Source of the DNA: JBFMFH01 sp040752275
Lineage (GTDB): Bacteria; Acidobacteriota; Vicinamibacteria; Vicinamibacterales; JAKQTR01
NCBI GenBank assembly: GCA_040752275.1
Contig: JBFMFH010000119.1
Coordinates: 1 to 6,977 of the forward strand
Direction of reading: 5' to 3'
DNA length: 6,977 bases
Program-made: the position numbers and the translations under genes
Part shown: positions 5,958 to 6,977 of the stretch, piece by piece
Layout of the letters: the number at the start of each line of letters is the position of its first letter
Numbering within the stretch: the stretch's first letter is position 1
Notes under the pieces: generated by a model
Database searches by the model: none
What the model was told of the DNA's origin: nothing
What the model saw: the letters and a program-made list of their open reading frames with translations, nothing else

Positions 5958-6579
5958 CGACCACACGATCGTGCGCCAGGGCCTGCGCCGCATCATCGAG
6001 GAGCACCCGGACTGGCAGGTGATCGCCGAAGCGTCCGACGGTCGCGAGGCCGTGCGCCTGGCCAACGAGCTGGAGCCGGACGTCGTGATTCTCGACATCA
6101 CGATGCCGCTCTTGACGGGCATCGAGGCGACGGCGCAGATCGTGCGGCGCTCGCCGAGTGTCCGGGTGCTGATCCTCAGCATGCACGCCGACGAGGCCTT
6201 CATCACCCGTTCGGTCCAGGCGGGCGCCCGCGGCTACCTGCTGAAAGACTCGGCCGATACCGACATCGTCTCGGCGATTGACGCCATCATGCAGGGGAAG
6301 TCGTTCTTCAGCCCGGCGGCTGCCAGCGCCATGCTCGACGACTACCGGCGGACCCTCGCCGGCCGCGGCATCACCGATCGCTACGATTCGCTGTCGGAGC
6401 GCGAGCGGGAGATCTTCCAGCTGATCGCCGAAGGCCACAGCAACAAGTCGATCGCCGAGGTTCTCAATATCAGCCCGAGTACGGTCGAGACCCACCGCGG
6501 CCACATCATGGAGAAGCTAGATTTGCACAGCGTCGCCGAGATCGTGCTCTACGCGGTCAGGCGGGGCGTGATCGCCTGA
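5935..6579 (+). CDS. Response regulator, NarL/FixJ family (receiver plus LuxR-type HTH)
   Basis: The 214-residue protein has a complete receiver domain (1 to about 120) with the acidic pair D8-D9, phosphoacceptor D54 in VILDITMP, the switch serine S82 (LSMH) and K104 (LLKD). After a linker, a LuxR-type helix-turn-helix (about 150-214) shows LSEREREIFQLIAEG, NKSIAEVLNIS and STVETHRGHIMEKL, all close to consensus. It should be phosphorylated by the kinase encoded just upstream and bind DNA as a dimer. The 23-nt overlap with the kinase gene and the internal ribosome site indicate co-expression. Targets are not visible from sequence. The shared intergenic region makes autoregulation and control of the divergent gpgS-like operon reasonable candidates, but this is inference. 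All catalytic and switch residues are intact. Confidence 0.93.
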   Translation: MLRIMLADDHTIVRQGLRRIIEEHPDWQVIAEASDGREAVRLANELEPDVVILDITMPLLTGIEATAQIVRRSPSVRVLILSMHADEAFITRSVQAGARGYLLKDSADTDIVSAIDAIMQGKSFFSPAAASAMLDDYRRTLAGRGITDRYDSLSEREREIFQLIAEGHSNKSIAEVLNISPSTVETHRGHIMEKLDLHSVAEIVLYAVRRGVIA

Positions 6580-6603
6580 GGCCGTGGGTCGGCGGGCCCC
6601 GGC

Positions 6604-6633
6604 GTGTGCAGGAGTGTGCAGAAGTGTCGAAAA
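6604..6633. repeat. 10-nt tandem repeat just after the response regulator gene
   Basis: Three consecutive units read GTGTGCAGGA, GTGTGCAGAA and GTGTCGAAAA: two near-identical copies and a degraded third. GCACAC at 6635-6640 can pair with the GTGTGC of either full unit. The 10-nt period equals about one DNA turn. Confidence 0.6.
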
Positions 6634-6677
6634 CGCACACGGGTGTCCCGAAGCGCCTCGCCATGGTGGGACACGGC

Positions 6678-6715
6678 CCGGCCCGAGTAACGGAACTCGA
6701 CCAGAAACGGGCCGG
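6678..6715. other. Stem-loop with 8-bp GC stem
   Basis: CCGGCCCG (6678-6685) pairs perfectly with CGGGCCGG (6708-6715). Inside the 22-nt loop, AGT (6686-6688) can pair with ACT (6695-6697), stacking on the outer stem. No T-run follows on either side. It may be part of a structured RNA tail or chance in GC-rich DNA. Confidence 0.35.
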
Positions 6716-6744
6716 ATCCGTGTCAGCGATGCTTGGCCCCTCTC

Positions 6745-6797
6745 TTGCAGCCGCCCAGGTGCGGCCGGACCGCGGCCGCGTTCTGCAACACGGTTGC
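6745..6797 (+). other. Nested and mutually exclusive stem-loops
   Basis: An outer stem TTGCAG/CTGCAA (6745-6750 with 6783-6788) encloses a 7-bp hairpin GCGGCCG/CGGCCGC (6761-6767 with 6773-6779). Two alternatives compete with it: GCCGC/GCGGC (6750-6754 with 6761-6765) and GCAAC/GTTGC (6785-6789 with 6793-6797). Such exclusive pairings occur in attenuator-like RNAs, but GC content makes chance likely. Confidence 0.3.
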
Positions 6798-6848
6798 TTC
6801 AGGAGGCTTGCCTAGCGACCTACCAGACCCGACGCACACCTCCCCACG

Positions 6849-6872
6849 GGGCCGCCCGGCAACGGGCGGCCC
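6849..6872. terminator. Perfect 10-bp GC hairpin with GCAA loop, candidate terminator
   Basis: GGGCCGCCCG (6849-6858) and CGGGCGGCCC (6863-6872) pair without mismatch around GCAA, a GNRA-type loop on the plus strand. It is the strongest hairpin in the window. It lies about 270 nt after the response regulator stop and has no T-tract on either side, so termination is a guess from stability and position. Confidence 0.45.
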
Positions 6873-6903
6873 GCCTCACGTACGGCGCACCCCGGACTAT
6901 CTC

Positions 6904-6970
6904 GCTTTGACCCGGGATATCCCGCTCCACCCACTCCAACCCCGCTCTGATCCAGCTCTAATCCGGGATA
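6904..6970. repeat. C-rich stretch with repeated decamers and a 12-bp palindrome
   Basis: GCTYTRAYCC occurs three times (6904-6913, 6944-6953, 6955-6964), the last two with an 11-nt period. CCGGGATA occurs at 6912-6919 and 6963-6970, and CGGGATATCCCG (6913-6924) is a perfect palindrome. The array runs towards the window edge and may continue. It could be the control region of a gene outside the window. Confidence 0.4.
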
Positions 6971-6977
6971 GACCCCG

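Larger units (their letters stand above)
6580..6977. other. Non-coding tail region after the response regulator
   Basis: These 398 nt have no convincing gene. Short open frames on the plus strand (6584-6910 and 6606-6815) have Arg/Pro/Ala-rich translations typical of chance frames in GC-rich DNA, and lack good ribosome sites and recognisable motifs. The stretch instead contains a 10-nt tandem repeat, several GC stem-loops and a C-rich end with repeated decamers. No tRNA or rRNA is seen. Confidence 0.6.

Noticed and set aside
4911..6206. Open frame of 431 codons on the minus strand opposite the kinase and regulator genes
   Set aside because: It lies antisense to two intact, motif-complete genes, and its composition is Arg/Asp/Gly/Leu-rich with no domain.
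6584..6910. Open frame of 108 codons after the regulator gene
   Set aside because: No ribosome site, Arg/Pro/Ala-rich translation, and it runs through strong hairpins; better read as non-coding.
1..6977. CRISPR array, insertion sequence, tRNA/rRNA, phage or defence genes
   Set aside because: No regularly spaced repeats of CRISPR type, transposase, terminal inverted repeats, RNA gene or defence-related domain is visible on either strand.

Overview
This 7 kb window has high GC content (by eye in the mid-60s percent) and dense coding. It carries two back-to-back transcription units. Base composition, GTG starts and the mix of gene families suggest a free-living GC-rich soil or water bacterium, possibly Acidobacteriota-like. 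No marker gene is present, so the taxonomy is a weak guess.

Left two thirds, minus strand (4276 down to 1): a tightly packed cluster reads glucosyl-3-phosphoglycerate synthase-like glycosyltransferase (4276-3041), then a HAD-IIB sugar-phosphoglycerate phosphatase (3031-2120), then a second GT-A glycosyltransferase resembling mannosylglycerate or glucosylglycerate synthases (2123-810). The first two genes are 9 nt apart and the last two share an ATGA stop/start overlap. After a 119-nt gap with two hairpins comes a membrane protein of the 'conserved TM helix' mechanosensitive-channel-like family (690 to beyond the window edge). The first two enzymes make the two-step pathway to glucosylglycerate, a compatible solute. 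The third could extend it (for example to mannosylglucosylglycerate) or provide a one-step route. The channel-like protein fits osmotic release.

Right third, plus strand (4461-6579): a NarX/DesK-type membrane sensor histidine kinase and its NarL/LuxR-type response regulator, overlapping by 23 nt. They diverge from the solute cluster across a 184-nt intergenic region. That region holds a pair of near-identical 19-nt direct repeats, an imperfect inverted repeat and a possible leaderless promoter for the kinase. Control of the solute cluster by this pair is attractive but rests only on position.

The last 398 nt (6580-6977) show no convincing gene. They hold a 10-nt tandem repeat, several GC-rich stem-loops (one with a perfect 10-bp stem and a GCAA loop), and a pyrimidine-rich terminal stretch with a 12-bp palindrome and repeated decamers, cut by the window edge. 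Nothing here proves a new system. The most interesting point is the unassigned second glycosyltransferase in an osmolyte operon with a channel and a sensor pair as neighbours.
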